Assembly: GCF_023051175.1 (NCBI RefSeq)
Contig: NZ_JALKII010000001.1
Span: 372,001-436,000, forward strand
Direction of reading: 5' to 3'
Origin: Alcanivorax quisquiliarum
GTDB lineage: Bacteria > Pseudomonadota > Gammaproteobacteria > Pseudomonadales > Alcanivoracaceae
Length of the DNA: 64,000 nt
Shown: piece after piece, positions 26,082 to 34,202 of the stretch
Layout: every line of letters begins with the position of its first letter
Position numbering within the stretch: the first letter of the stretch is position 1
Notes under the pieces: generated by a model
Databases searched by the model: none
What the model saw: only the letters and a program-made list of their open reading frames with translations
Told to the model about the DNA's origin: nothing
Program-made: the position numbers and the translations under genes

Positions 26082-26238
26082 TGGCCTGTCTGGTTAGTTG
26101 GTTACCTTAAGTTCGGATGGCTGAGGTTCTGAGGCAAGGCGTTGCGACGAGTCATAGCGCGCTATGGCGAGGAGCAGCACCGCAGCATCAACGCCTCAGA
26201 CACCGGAATTGACTGCTTGAACTAGCCAGGCAGGCCAC
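26082..26238. mobile_element. MITE-like 157-bp inverted-repeat element
   Basis: The ends form an 18-bp imperfect inverted repeat with 16 of 18 positions pairing: TGGCCTGTCTGGTTAGTT at 26082-26099 against AACTAGCCAGGCAGGCCA at 26221-26238. Inner arms TCTGAGGC and GCCTCAGA also pair, and the centre holds the 12-bp perfect palindrome ATAGCGCGCTAT (26154-26165). It has no coding capacity and lies between sohB and the AcuI-like gene. It is either a non-autonomous transposon remnant or a REP/BIME-like extragenic palindrome. No second copy is present in the window, and I see no convincing target-site duplication. Confidence 0.55.
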
Positions 26239-26277
26239 TAGCTGCGTGCCGGCTGTTTCAGTACCGTGCCAGTCAGC

Positions 26278-27333
26278 TCACTGCCACCAGCGCTGGCCGC
26301 CGCGATGAAACCAGCGCTCGGTAATGCGCATGACGGCGCTTTCAAACGACAGCCCGAGGCGCTCGGCCAGCTTTTGCCGGGCGTGCCAGGTGACTTCGTA
26401 GACCTCCGCATCCCGGCAGCGGCTCAGCAGGTAATCGTCGCTGGTATGCAGATCGTCCACCAGGCCCAGCTCTTTTGCGCGGCTGCCAAACCAGTGCTCA
26501 CCCGTAGCCACCCGGTCGATATCCAGCGAGCGCCGGTTCTCGCGCACAAAATCCTTGAACAGAAGATGGGTATCTTCCAGCTCTTCCTGAAACTTGGCGC
26601 GGCCGTGGTCGGTGTTTTCTCCGAACATCGTGAGGGTGCGCTTGTACTCGCCTGCGGTAAGCAGCTCCACATCGACATCGTTGCGTTTCAGCAGGCGATG
26701 AAAATTCGGCACCTGAGCAACCACGCCGATAGAGCCGATCACCGCGAATGGCGCGGCAATGATGCGATCCGCGATGCAGGCCATCATGTAACCCCCGCTG
26801 GCGGCTACCCGGTCCACGCACACCGTCAGCCGCAGCCCGCCCGCACGAATCCGCCGCAGCTGCGAAGCAGCAAGGCCGTAGCTGTGCACCAGACCGCCGG
26901 GGCTTTCCAGCCGCAGCACCACCTCATCTTTTTTGTCAGCAACCTGCAACAAGGCGCTGATTTCAGCGGCCAGTGCGTCCACACCGCTCGCGTGAATATC
27001 GCCATCGAAGTCGAGCACGAATACCCGCGTCTTGCGCTCGGCAGCCACCGCGCCAGCCTTCTTTTCGGCTTTTGCACGCGCTTTATCGTCCTTGCGCTGC
27101 TGTTTCGCCAATACCTTGCGCTCCGGCTCCGACAACACCGCTTCGCGAATGCCATCCCGCAAGGCATCAAATTCGCCGTTGAGGTGCCGCACGCGGATTT
27201 CACCATCCTGATCTCGCGAGCCCCGTTGCCGGGCAGCGCTGCTGACGATGCCGCCAACCACAAACAGAATCGCTACCACGAGGGTAGCGACCTTGGCGAG
27301 AAACAAACCGTACTCCATTAAAAACTCAATCAC
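26278..27333 (-). CDS. sohB: Inner-membrane serine protease SohB (S49 family)
   Basis: A 351-residue signal-peptide-peptidase-like protease. An N-terminal membrane anchor (LFLAKVATLVVAILFVVGGIV, residues 10-30) is followed by a charged linker and the S49 domain. The catalytic Ser179 lies in RVAASGGYMMAC and the general-base Lys231 in GEYKRTLTMFGEN. The N-terminal SohB-type region (about residues 40-100) supports the name. It is thought to degrade periplasmic or membrane proteins; targets are unknown. It is preceded by the conserved membrane protein and nudC on the same strand. Confidence 0.94.
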   Translation of the reverse strand: MIEFLMEYGLFLAKVATLVVAILFVVGGIVSSAARQRGSRDQDGEIRVRHLNGEFDALRDGIREAVLSEPERKVLAKQQRKDDKARAKAEKKAGAVAAERKTRVFVLDFDGDIHASGVDALAAEISALLQVADKKDEVVLRLESPGGLVHSYGLAASQLRRIRAGGLRLTVCVDRVAASGGYMMACIADRIIAAPFAVIGSIGVVAQVPNFHRLLKRNDVDVELLTAGEYKRTLTMFGENTDHGRAKFQEELEDTHLLFKDFVRENRRSLDIDRVATGEHWFGSRAKELGLVDDLHTSDDYLLSRCRDAEVYEVTWHARQKLAERLGLSFESAVMRITERWFHRGGQRWWQ

Positions 27334-27420
27334 TCACAACTCCTGGCTACTTCCAATTGCGGCGAGCCGCTATTCCAGTATCACGCCTGATCCGACAACG
27401 CGCTCGAGCCGGCAGGGCAG

Positions 27421-28053
27421 TCATTCCAGCATCGCGCTTTCTGCCACCCCGTTGAGCGGCCGCCCTTCCAGCTGACCGGCCACGGGCACCACCTGAAAAA
27501 TCGCGCCGTCCGCCATGGGCAGGTAGGCGGCACTGAGCAACGCGGTATCCAGTAACAACCGGTGCTGCTCGCCACGCAGGTCGAATCCCAATGAGGGGCG
27601 ATGTATGGCATGGCTGGCGCGCTCGCGTGAACGCTGGTGCTCCAGCGCCAGGTAGCGCCCCTGAATGCGCTCCAGCTGATAACCCGGCCGTGCGCCCAGC
27701 AGTGCGAACAAGCCTTTCCAGTGCACTACCCGAACATCCAGCTGCCATAAATCGCCACTCAGGGCGTAATCATGACTCTCACCGTCCGGCAGCGCTACTG
27801 TGGCAACAAAACTCTGTGGTGCAAGCTGGCGAAAGCTGATCGTGGCCACCGGGGCATCAGGCTTGAGCTCCCGATAGCTGTACAGATTCATGGCATACAG
27901 GGCGCTGCACACGGCCAGCGCCACCAGCAGCAGCCCGGCGCTTCCCTTGAGCCATTGCAGCAGCCATTGCTGGCGCAACAGCAGCCAGGCGCCCAGCCCG
28001 ACCAGCAGCAGGCTCAAGCCGATCAGCACGATCGGCACACCGGTAAAACTCAT
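27421..28053 (-). CDS. Conserved inner-membrane protein of unknown function
   Basis: A 210-residue protein with two N-terminal hydrophobic helices (about residues 5-25 and 37-57: VLIGLSLLLVGLGAWLLL and GLLLVALAVCSALYAM), followed by a soluble domain of about 150 residues. Segments of that domain are ATISFRQLAPQSFVATVALPDG, WQLDVRVVHWKGLFALLGARPGYQLERIQGRY and LLDTALLSAAYLPMADGAIFQVV. I do not recognise a named domain; similar proteins are sometimes labelled multidrug transporter without evidence. The ATG overlaps the nudC stop by one base (TAATG), so it is translationally coupled. The domain orientation is probably periplasmic. Confidence 0.72.
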   Translation of the reverse strand: MSFTGVPIVLIGLSLLLVGLGAWLLLRQQWLLQWLKGSAGLLLVALAVCSALYAMNLYSYRELKPDAPVATISFRQLAPQSFVATVALPDGESHDYALSGDLWQLDVRVVHWKGLFALLGARPGYQLERIQGRYLALEHQRSRERASHAIHRPSLGFDLRGEQHRLLLDTALLSAAYLPMADGAIFQVVPVAGQLEGRPLNGVAESAMLE

Positions 28054-28913
28054 TACACACCCCCTTCGGCCAGCGCTCTGCGCCGCTGCACCCAACTCTC
28101 GATCAATGCCCTGGCGATACTGCCGGTTGGCGGGATCGGTGGCAGATCGGTGTAATGCCACCAATGCGCCTCGACGATCTCTTCGCCATCCACCTGGATT
28201 TCCCCGCCGGCGTAATCGGCGTGGTAGCCGAGCATCAGCGCATGCGGGAACGGCCAGGACTGGCTCGCATAATAATGCAATGTGCCGAGCTTGAGCCCGG
28301 TTTCTTCGAATACTTCTCTATGCACCGCTTGCTCGGCACTTTCGCCCGCCTCGATGAAGCCAGCCAGGCAACTGAAAAAGCGCGCCGGGAAACGTGCCGC
28401 GCGCGCCAGCAGGGCTTCGTCGCCACGGGTTACCAGAGCAATGATGCAGGGGGAAATACGTGGGTAAGCCGTGTATTCACATTGGGAACAGGTCATGGCG
28501 CGGTCGTGGGCGTGGCCATGCGCCGGCGCACCACAGCGGGAGCAGAACTGGTGGTTGCGGTGCCAGGTCACTACCTGGGAAGCGCGCCCGGCCATGGCGA
28601 AGGTGACTTCGTCCGTCTGCCCGAGCAGCTGCCGCAGTGCAGCGAGGTGGTAACCCGGCAATAGTCGCTCTGGGCTGTCCAGCGATACCGCAAAGCAGTG
28701 CTGGCCACGCAACCGGCCGAGATAATGCGTCGGCAGGCCATCCAGCCCCAGCCAGCGCGCATCTTCCGCCTGCGGCAGCAATGGCAGCGCCGGGTCGTCG
28801 GACACCATCATCTGCCCATCATGAAAGGCAAACCAGATTGCCTCGCCTTCCAACCGGGCCGGCGGGCTGGCCAGGAGCTCGAATTCGCTCTGCAGAGACT
28901 GAAACGTCGGCAC
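28053..28913 (-). CDS. nudC: NAD+ diphosphatase NudC
   Basis: A 286-residue Nudix hydrolase that splits NAD(H) to NMN(H) and AMP; the family also removes NAD caps from RNA. The zinc ribbon is complete (Cys124, Cys127, Cys142, Cys145). The Nudix box GFIEAGESAEQAVHREVFEETGL spans about residues 185-207 with the REVFEE metal-binding glutamates. The NudC-specific segment SQSWPFPHALMLGY follows. Its stop overlaps the ATG of the membrane protein gene. fimL lies upstream on the same strand. Confidence 0.96.
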   Translation of the reverse strand: MPTFQSLQSEFELLASPPARLEGEAIWFAFHDGQMMVSDDPALPLLPQAEDARWLGLDGLPTHYLGRLRGQHCFAVSLDSPERLLPGYHLAALRQLLGQTDEVTFAMAGRASQVVTWHRNHQFCSRCGAPAHGHAHDRAMTCSQCEYTAYPRISPCIIALVTRGDEALLARAARFPARFFSCLAGFIEAGESAEQAVHREVFEETGLKLGTLHYYASQSWPFPHALMLGYHADYAGGEIQVDGEEIVEAHWWHYTDLPPIPPTGSIARALIESWVQRRRALAEGGV

Positions 28914-28941
28914 GGATTACCTCATCGCTCCGCCGTGGTGC

Positions 28942-30636
28942 TCAAGCCGGTTGCGCCGCCTGCCTGACCGGGAAACCCAGCTCCGCCAGACTGATCTCTG
29001 CGACTTCCAGCACTGCATCACCGATCGGCTTGTGTTCTTCCATACTCTCCAGATAGTAATCGATACTGGTGATGGCGTCGGCCAACGTTTCCATTTGCTC
29101 CAGCACTGGCGCGCCACTTCCTTCCGCCAGCAACTGCTGTTCGATAAAGTGCCGGCAGCCTTCCAGCACTGCACGGGCGCGATCAAGCTCCAGGAACATC
29201 AGGCCGCCCGCCACCCCTGTCAGCACCGCCGGTACGTTGCTCAAGTGCATGCGATCGCCTTGGCTGTCGATAAAGGAGGTCAGTGACCGTTTCGTCAGCG
29301 ACATCCCGGCGCGGCACTCGCCCACCACCGTCATCCGGGCCTCGTCCAGCTGATACAGGGAAATGCGGGTGTTGCGTACCTCGCGATTAATGTCGTCCAC
29401 CGGGGCAAACCGCCGCTCCAGCGTCGCGACGGCGTTTTCCACCATCAGCAGATCATCCACCAGCCCCTGAAAATCCATGCCCTCCGGGTCGATGGCCCCA
29501 GCACGCCAGTTGCGCACTTGCTCGGCGCGGCTGCGGATCTGTGTCGATTCCCTGTTTTGCCCGATCATGATCAATGTGCCGGCCAACCGCGCCAGAGTGT
29601 CCGCAAGCTCGCAGTAATCGGTGTCTGCGGCCCCCTGAGCGGCAAGATCGAGTGCATTCTTGATGCTGGAGAGTTCTTCTTTCATGGCAACCGCGACGGT
29701 GCGAATGACAGAACCGCCGGCACCGCTCATGAGCGATAGCTCATCCTGCAACGCTGCATCACTGAAGCGGGCACTGACAGCAAACGCCCGCTTGATCTCG
29801 CCGACCAGCCCCTGATCGTGCTGGCACAACGAGACGATGTACACGGAATCCTTGATCAGCAGCAAAGGCGCGTCGCTGTCCAGTGCACGCTCGCCCTCAT
29901 ACACCAGCCGCTTGATCTGCCGATCAAATTGCGACAACAGATGCTTGCGTGCGGGCGTCAGTTTCATCTCGTCGCTGATCATCGCCTCGACAGCGCCCCG
30001 CGCCACCCACCAGAGACGGCCCAGCGGTGCATTGCCGCACAGGCGATCAATGCGCCCCAGCGCCCTGGCGACCAGTTTCAGGCTGGTGCGGCTGTCGCCG
30101 CGCAACACGCCCAGCAGCCCCACCTGATACATATGCCGCAGCCGCCGGCAGCGCGCCTGTATCTCGGCGCGGGGCGCCGATCCTGCTGGCGCGGGTGGCT
30201 GCCGCTCGCGCGTCACATCAACACGGAAAAAGTGGCTTTCGGGAATCAGCGATTTGCCCGCGGCACGCCGCAGTTCGTTGATGCCGCCCACCAGCAACTC
30301 CGGCAACGCCACATTCTTCAGCTGCACATACTCAAGATAACGGCCGAGCAACACGATGCTGTTGCCAAGCGTGCCGATCAGTCGCTCCGGCGCAACGCTT
30401 CGCAAAATTGTTCCGGCCACCAGCTCCATTTCTTCCGCCATCAGTGCCGCGGCCGGCAGCTCCAGCATCTGGCAAATGCCGCGCACCTGACGAAACGCCT
30501 CGCTACAGGCTTGCAGCTCCGCATTGCGCGACGGTTCGTCAACGAACGCCTCCAGCGCGGCTTCAGCCTGGCTGAGCGTGCTGTCGAGTTCGTCCTTGAG
30601 AAACGTCAGAGAGGTGGTATTGGTGATTGCGACCAT
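28942..30636 (-). CDS. fimL: FimL-like type IV pilus/cAMP regulator (ChpA N-terminal homologue)
   Basis: A 564-residue cytoplasmic protein resembling Pseudomonas FimL and the N-terminal part of ChpA/PilL. The first 120 residues (LKDELDSTLSQAEAALEAFV, QVRGICQMLELPAAALMAEEME, and LPELLVGGINELRRAAGKSLI) follow the degenerate Hpt-like repeats of these proteins, with Gln before VRG where a phosphorylatable His would lie. In P. aeruginosa, FimL connects the Pil-Chp system with adenylate cyclase CyaB to control twitching motility. Length (about 556 in P. aeruginosa) and linkage to nudC support the call. No pilus genes lie nearby, so its partners are elsewhere. Confidence 0.82.
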   Translation of the reverse strand: MVAITNTTSLTFLKDELDSTLSQAEAALEAFVDEPSRNAELQACSEAFRQVRGICQMLELPAAALMAEEMELVAGTILRSVAPERLIGTLGNSIVLLGRYLEYVQLKNVALPELLVGGINELRRAAGKSLIPESHFFRVDVTRERQPPAPAGSAPRAEIQARCRRLRHMYQVGLLGVLRGDSRTSLKLVARALGRIDRLCGNAPLGRLWWVARGAVEAMISDEMKLTPARKHLLSQFDRQIKRLVYEGERALDSDAPLLLIKDSVYIVSLCQHDQGLVGEIKRAFAVSARFSDAALQDELSLMSGAGGSVIRTVAVAMKEELSSIKNALDLAAQGAADTDYCELADTLARLAGTLIMIGQNRESTQIRSRAEQVRNWRAGAIDPEGMDFQGLVDDLLMVENAVATLERRFAPVDDINREVRNTRISLYQLDEARMTVVGECRAGMSLTKRSLTSFIDSQGDRMHLSNVPAVLTGVAGGLMFLELDRARAVLEGCRHFIEQQLLAEGSGAPVLEQMETLADAITSIDYYLESMEEHKPIGDAVLEVAEISLAELGFPVRQAAQPA

Positions 30637-30856
30637 GGGCTCTCCAGTCCTACCTTGCTACTGCCCGCCGACCATGGCGGCTCGCCCGAGCCGTCATTTC
30701 CCCACCAGCGGACAGGGTGGGCTGTCCGTTATAAATTAAGTTGCTGCCCGGCGCATCGCATCGCGCCGGCCAACCAGCAGTCATCAACAATGCGTCAACT
30801 TTCATCTGTAAACAACTGAATCAACGACAATTTGATAACCACGCCACAGCCGCCGA

Positions 30857-31621
30857 TCAGCCCTCCGCCGAGGATTCCTCTACATCCTCAGCACCGTCAG
30901 CCGCCTCCGCACTTCTTTGCCACAGCGCCGGCTGCCCGCTGGCGGCGGCAATGCGCGCCAGCTTTGCGTCATGGGCGGCTAATTCCTCCGCACTGGCGGC
31001 CACTACCCGCAACGCAGGGCGCTGGGCCGGCAGCCGCCGAACCGGTTCCGCTGTGGCCTCGTTGCCGCTGCCGCTATCCTGACCATCCAGCGACAGGCGC
31101 GCCTGGCCGCCGGTCATGATCAGATACACTTCTGCCAGAATCTGCGAATCCAGCAGCGCGCCGTGCAGCTCGCGATTGAAGTTGTCGATGCCGTAACGGC
31201 GACACAGCGCATCAAGGTTGTTTTTCTGGCCGGGGTGCCGTGCGCGGGCCAGTTGCAGCGTGTCGATGATCGTGCAGCGCTGCTCCATCAGCCGCTCGAT
31301 GCCCAGCATCTGCAATTCGTGGTTGAGGAAGCCGAGGTCGAACGGTGCGTTATGGATAATCAGCTCTGCGCCCTCGACGAAACGCAGGAAATCGTCTGCC
31401 GCCGCTGCAAACACCGGCTTGTCCGCCAGAAACTCGCGAGTGATGCCGTGCACCTGCAACGCGCCTTCATCGATATCTCGCTCGGGGTTCAGGTAGATAT
31501 GCAGGTTATTGCCGGTCAACCGGCGGCCGACCATCTCGACACAGCCGATCTCGATGATGCGGTGCCCCTCGGATGGCTCAAGGCCCGTCGTTTCGGTATC
31601 CAGTACAATCTGCCTGCTCAT
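30857..31621 (-). CDS. dnaQ: DNA polymerase III epsilon subunit (3'-5' exonuclease)
   Basis: A 254-residue DEDDh proofreading exonuclease of the replicative polymerase. ExoI is DTETTGL (Asp8, Glu10). ExoII lies in [13 protein letters not shown], and ExoIII in a region ending [15 protein letters not shown]. The C-terminal tail (from about 190) is the variable linker that binds the alpha subunit. ATG 31621 overlaps the rnhA stop as ATGA, so the pair is coupled, an order conserved in many gammaproteobacteria (there often divergent in enterics but same-strand here). Confidence 0.96.
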   Translation of the reverse strand: MSRQIVLDTETTGLEPSEGHRIIEIGCVEMVGRRLTGNNLHIYLNPERDIDEGALQVHGITREFLADKPVFAAAADDFLRFVEGAELIIHNAPFDLGFLNHELQMLGIERLMEQRCTIIDTLQLARARHPGQKNNLDALCRRYGIDNFNRELHGALLDSQILAEVYLIMTGGQARLSLDGQDSGSGNEATAEPVRRLPAQRPALRVVAASAEELAAHDAKLARIAAASGQPALWQRSAEAADGAEDVEESSAEG

Positions 31622-32073
31622 GACGTGGCTGCCCCTGCCTGCATTTCATCAATACCCTGGTTGGCCAGCTGATCAGCCCGCTCGTTATCCGGGTCGCCGC
31701 TGTGCCCTTTGACCCATTTCCATTGCACCTGATGCCGGGCGGTGGCCTGATCCAGGCGCTGCCACAGCTCCGCATTCTTGACGGCTGCCTTGCTTGCCGT
31801 GCGCCAGCCGTTACGTTTCCAGCCGTGAATCCAGCGGGTGATGCCATCGAGCACGTATTTCGAATCCGTATATAGCGTCACCTGACACGGCTCTTTCAAT
31901 GCCTCCAGGCCCTGGATGGCCGCCATCAGTTCCATCTGATTGTTAGTGGTCAAGGCTGCCCCGCCGTGCATTTCCCGGATAACGGTGCCACGGCGCAGCA
32001 GTACCCCCCAGCCGCCGGGACCGGGGTTCCCGCGGCAGGCGCCGTCGGTGTAGATTTCCACGTGCTTCAACAA
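31618..32073 (-). CDS. rnhA: Ribonuclease HI
   Basis: A 151-residue enzyme that degrades the RNA strand of RNA-DNA hybrids. The catalytic carboxylates Asp10, Glu48, Asp70 and Asp134 fall at exactly the E. coli positions ([39 protein letters not shown]). The start is TTG at 32073. GGGGA lies 7 nt upstream, and translation from it gives [11 protein letters not shown], aligning residue for residue with the E. coli N-terminus; no ATG fits. A near-perfect 18-bp tandem duplication lies about 40 nt upstream. The stop overlaps the dnaQ start. Confidence 0.95.
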   Translation of the reverse strand: MLKHVEIYTDGACRGNPGPGGWGVLLRRGTVIREMHGGAALTTNNQMELMAAIQGLEALKEPCQVTLYTDSKYVLDGITRWIHGWKRNGWRTASKAAVKNAELWQRLDQATARHQVQWKWVKGHSGDPDNERADQLANQGIDEMQAGAATS

Positions 32074-32110
32074 AGAGTTATCCCCATTTTCGTGTACAGC
32101 ATTGCACCCT

Positions 32111-32146
32111 CTTTTACCTTCCTGCTCGCTTTTACCTTCCTTCTCG
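32111..32146. repeat. 18-bp tandem duplication upstream of rnhA
   Basis: Two adjacent 18-bp copies of CTTTTACCTTCCTGCTCG differ at one position. On the rnhA coding strand each contains an AGGAAGG or AAGGAAGG Shine-Dalgarno-like core not followed by a start codon. Confidence 0.8.
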
Positions 32147-32151
32147 CCCCA

Positions 32152-32934
32152 TCACTCGCTCGCATCCGTCTCCTGCCGCTGTTGCCAGCGCGCCATGGAT
32201 ACCGGCACCACATTGGGCGCAGCCTGCGGCAAGGAAAAACGCGGCCGTAGCGGCCGTACCATCAACGCCCGCTTGCGCGCAACGAGCACATAGAAAGCGC
32301 CGTGCTGGGGCCAGAACCGGCTGCCCAGCGCCTCCAGCCAGCGCGGCTTGTGAGCACCGCCGGCCAACGGCAGGCCGTACAAACCGCCTTCGGAGCCTTC
32401 CACCTCGCAGGCCAGCACATGCAGCCAGTCGCTGATGCGATGCGGGCGGATGAAGCGGCCGATCCAGGGCACCTGGCGGCTATTCAGCCGCAGCAATCTG
32501 GCCAGCCCCCACAGCCCCAGCGGCTGAAAACCTACCACCACCAGGCTGCCGCCCGGCCGCAGCGCACGCGCTGCCTGGCCCAACACCAGATGTGGGTCAT
32601 CTTCGAAATCGAGTGTATGGTGCAGCAGCACCAGATCCAGGCATTCACGCGCCAGCGGCAACTGCGAGGGGCGCGCCTGTATGTTCACGCCTGCAGCCCC
32701 GCCAAGCGTCCAGCGCAGGGAAGCGACGCTGGCCTCCAGCATAGGCTCCGGTGCGCCGACACAGCATTGCAATGCACGCAGGCCGGGCAAGCGAGGCAAC
32801 GCTTCAGCGAGCACGCGCTGCTCTGCCGCCAGCAATGCCGCACCGAGCGGTGTTTGCAGCCACTGGCTGAACGCCGTACCGGTTTCCGGCGGCTGCCGTC
32901 GAAACGGCGCCCGGGTCAATCGGGGTATGCCCAT
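32152..32934 (-). CDS. SAM-dependent methyltransferase, YafS-like
   Basis: A 260-residue protein with a degenerate class I methyltransferase fold. The glycine-rich motif I is poorly conserved (LRALQCCVGAPEPMLEA). The later elements are clear: LDLVLLHHTLDFEDDPHLVLGQAARALRPGGSLVVVGFQPLGLWGL. Its place between rnhA and gloB is the position of yafS in E. coli and of a related gene in Pseudomonas. The substrate is unknown. It is oriented like rnhA-dnaQ and may head that transcript; it diverges from gloB across a 348-bp region. Confidence 0.8.
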   Translation of the reverse strand: MGIPRLTRAPFRRQPPETGTAFSQWLQTPLGAALLAAEQRVLAEALPRLPGLRALQCCVGAPEPMLEASVASLRWTLGGAAGVNIQARPSQLPLARECLDLVLLHHTLDFEDDPHLVLGQAARALRPGGSLVVVGFQPLGLWGLARLLRLNSRQVPWIGRFIRPHRISDWLHVLACEVEGSEGGLYGLPLAGGAHKPRWLEALGSRFWPQHGAFYVLVARKRALMVRPLRPRFSLPQAAPNVVPVSMARWQQRQETDASE

Positions 32935-33282
32935 TCGCCACCTCTCAGTCTCGCCGCCTATGAATTCATCACCGGTGGCATCCGGCTTTTGCGCCCGCCA
33001 AGGCCATGACAGCAGCGTCGGCAGGCTCTAACATGCCGCATTCAGTCTAAAGCATGTGCGGAACAAGTGGCCAGCCAGCGCGACGCGGGCAGCTAATGGA
33101 ACCGGTTGTCGGTACTATTGTCCTTCCTGAGTGGCTGCGGCAGGCCTCGATCGGACTCAGCGGCACGCCCGCTGTGCAAGGCGAGCTGATGGATGAATGT
33201 TCAAACCGAGCCGCCTGCGTACACGTTATGCGGCCGCTGCCCGGCGCAGCCGCCGAACCGACACCGAAATCAGAGACGTTTG
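32935..33282. other. Divergent spacer between yafS-like gene and gloB
   Basis: This 348-bp region must hold both promoters, but I see no strong -35/-10 pair or terminator. The gloB frame is open upstream to 33193, but those codons show no family similarity, so I treat them as non-coding. Confidence 0.4.
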
Positions 33283-34059
33283 ATGCAACTGCACCCTGTA
33301 CCCGCATTTTCCGACAATTACATCTGGCTGCTTGCCGATGACGCCGGCCACGCACTGGTGGTTGATCCGGGCGATGCGGCGCCTGTGGAGCAGGCGCTCG
33401 CCGAGCGCGGCCTGACCCTGACGGCCATACTGGTGACCCATCACCATCCCGACCATGTCGGCGGCATCCAGAGCCTGCTGGCTCGCCACCCGGTCCCGGT
33501 TTACGGCCCGGCCGATGAAAGCATCCCCGGCCGCACACACAGTGTGCGAGATGGCGATCGGCTGCGCCTGGACGCGCCGGCCATCGAATTTGAAGTCATG
33601 CATGTGCCGGGCCACACGCTGGGCCACATTGTCTTTTTTGCAGCCGATCACGAACCGCCGCTGCTGTTTTGTGGCGATACGTTGTTCGCGGCAGGCTGTG
33701 GCCGGCTGTTCGAGGGCACCGCCGCACAAATGCTGGCCTCACTGGATCGCCTGTCCGCCTTGCCAGACGAAACACTGGTGTGCTGCGCGCACGAATACAC
33801 CTTGAGCAATCTCGCCTTCGCCCAGGCGGTGACGCCAGAGGACGAGGCCGTGCTCCAGCGCGTGGCCGAGATGACAGCGATACGGGAAGCCGGCCAGCCG
33901 ACGCTTCCGGTGGTGCTTGCAGATGAACGCCGCAGCAATCCGTTCCTGCGTGTTGACGAGGCACCGCTTCAAGCGGCCGTAAACGCACATGCGGGCGCGA
34001 CACTGCCATCGCGAACCGATGTTTTCGGCGCGCTGCGCAGCTGGAAAGATACGTTCTGA
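33283..34059 (+). CDS. gloB: Hydroxyacylglutathione hydrolase (glyoxalase II)
   Basis: A 258-residue metallo-beta-lactamase-fold thioesterase that hydrolyses S-D-lactoylglutathione, the second step of methylglyoxal detoxification. The metal motif THxHxDH is THHHPDH (His53, His55, Asp57, His58). Further ligands lie in HVPGHTLGH, LFCGDTLF and CAHEYTLSNLAFA. The C-terminal NPFLRVDE segment is characteristic of glyoxalase II. ATG 33283 gives the usual N-terminus MQLHPVPAFSDNYIWLL. Confidence 0.95.
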   Translation: MQLHPVPAFSDNYIWLLADDAGHALVVDPGDAAPVEQALAERGLTLTAILVTHHHPDHVGGIQSLLARHPVPVYGPADESIPGRTHSVRDGDRLRLDAPAIEFEVMHVPGHTLGHIVFFAADHEPPLLFCGDTLFAAGCGRLFEGTAAQMLASLDRLSALPDETLVCCAHEYTLSNLAFAQAVTPEDEAVLQRVAEMTAIREAGQPTLPVVLADERRSNPFLRVDEAPLQAAVNAHAGATLPSRTDVFGALRSWKDTF

Positions 34060-34202
34060 ATTGACCAGAGCGGGCCCGGCAATGGCCCGCCAGATGTGTC
34101 CACTCCGCCTCCCCGTGGGGCCCGGTGGTCTGACAATACTCACGACAAGAGCCGCATTGCCCATCGACGCGGCCCGCACGGGAGCAAGGAGTTCGTTCTA
34201 CC

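Noticed and set aside
26082-26238. Possible insertion sequence
   Set aside because: It is too short and has no transposase frame; it is kept only as a MITE-like or palindromic element.
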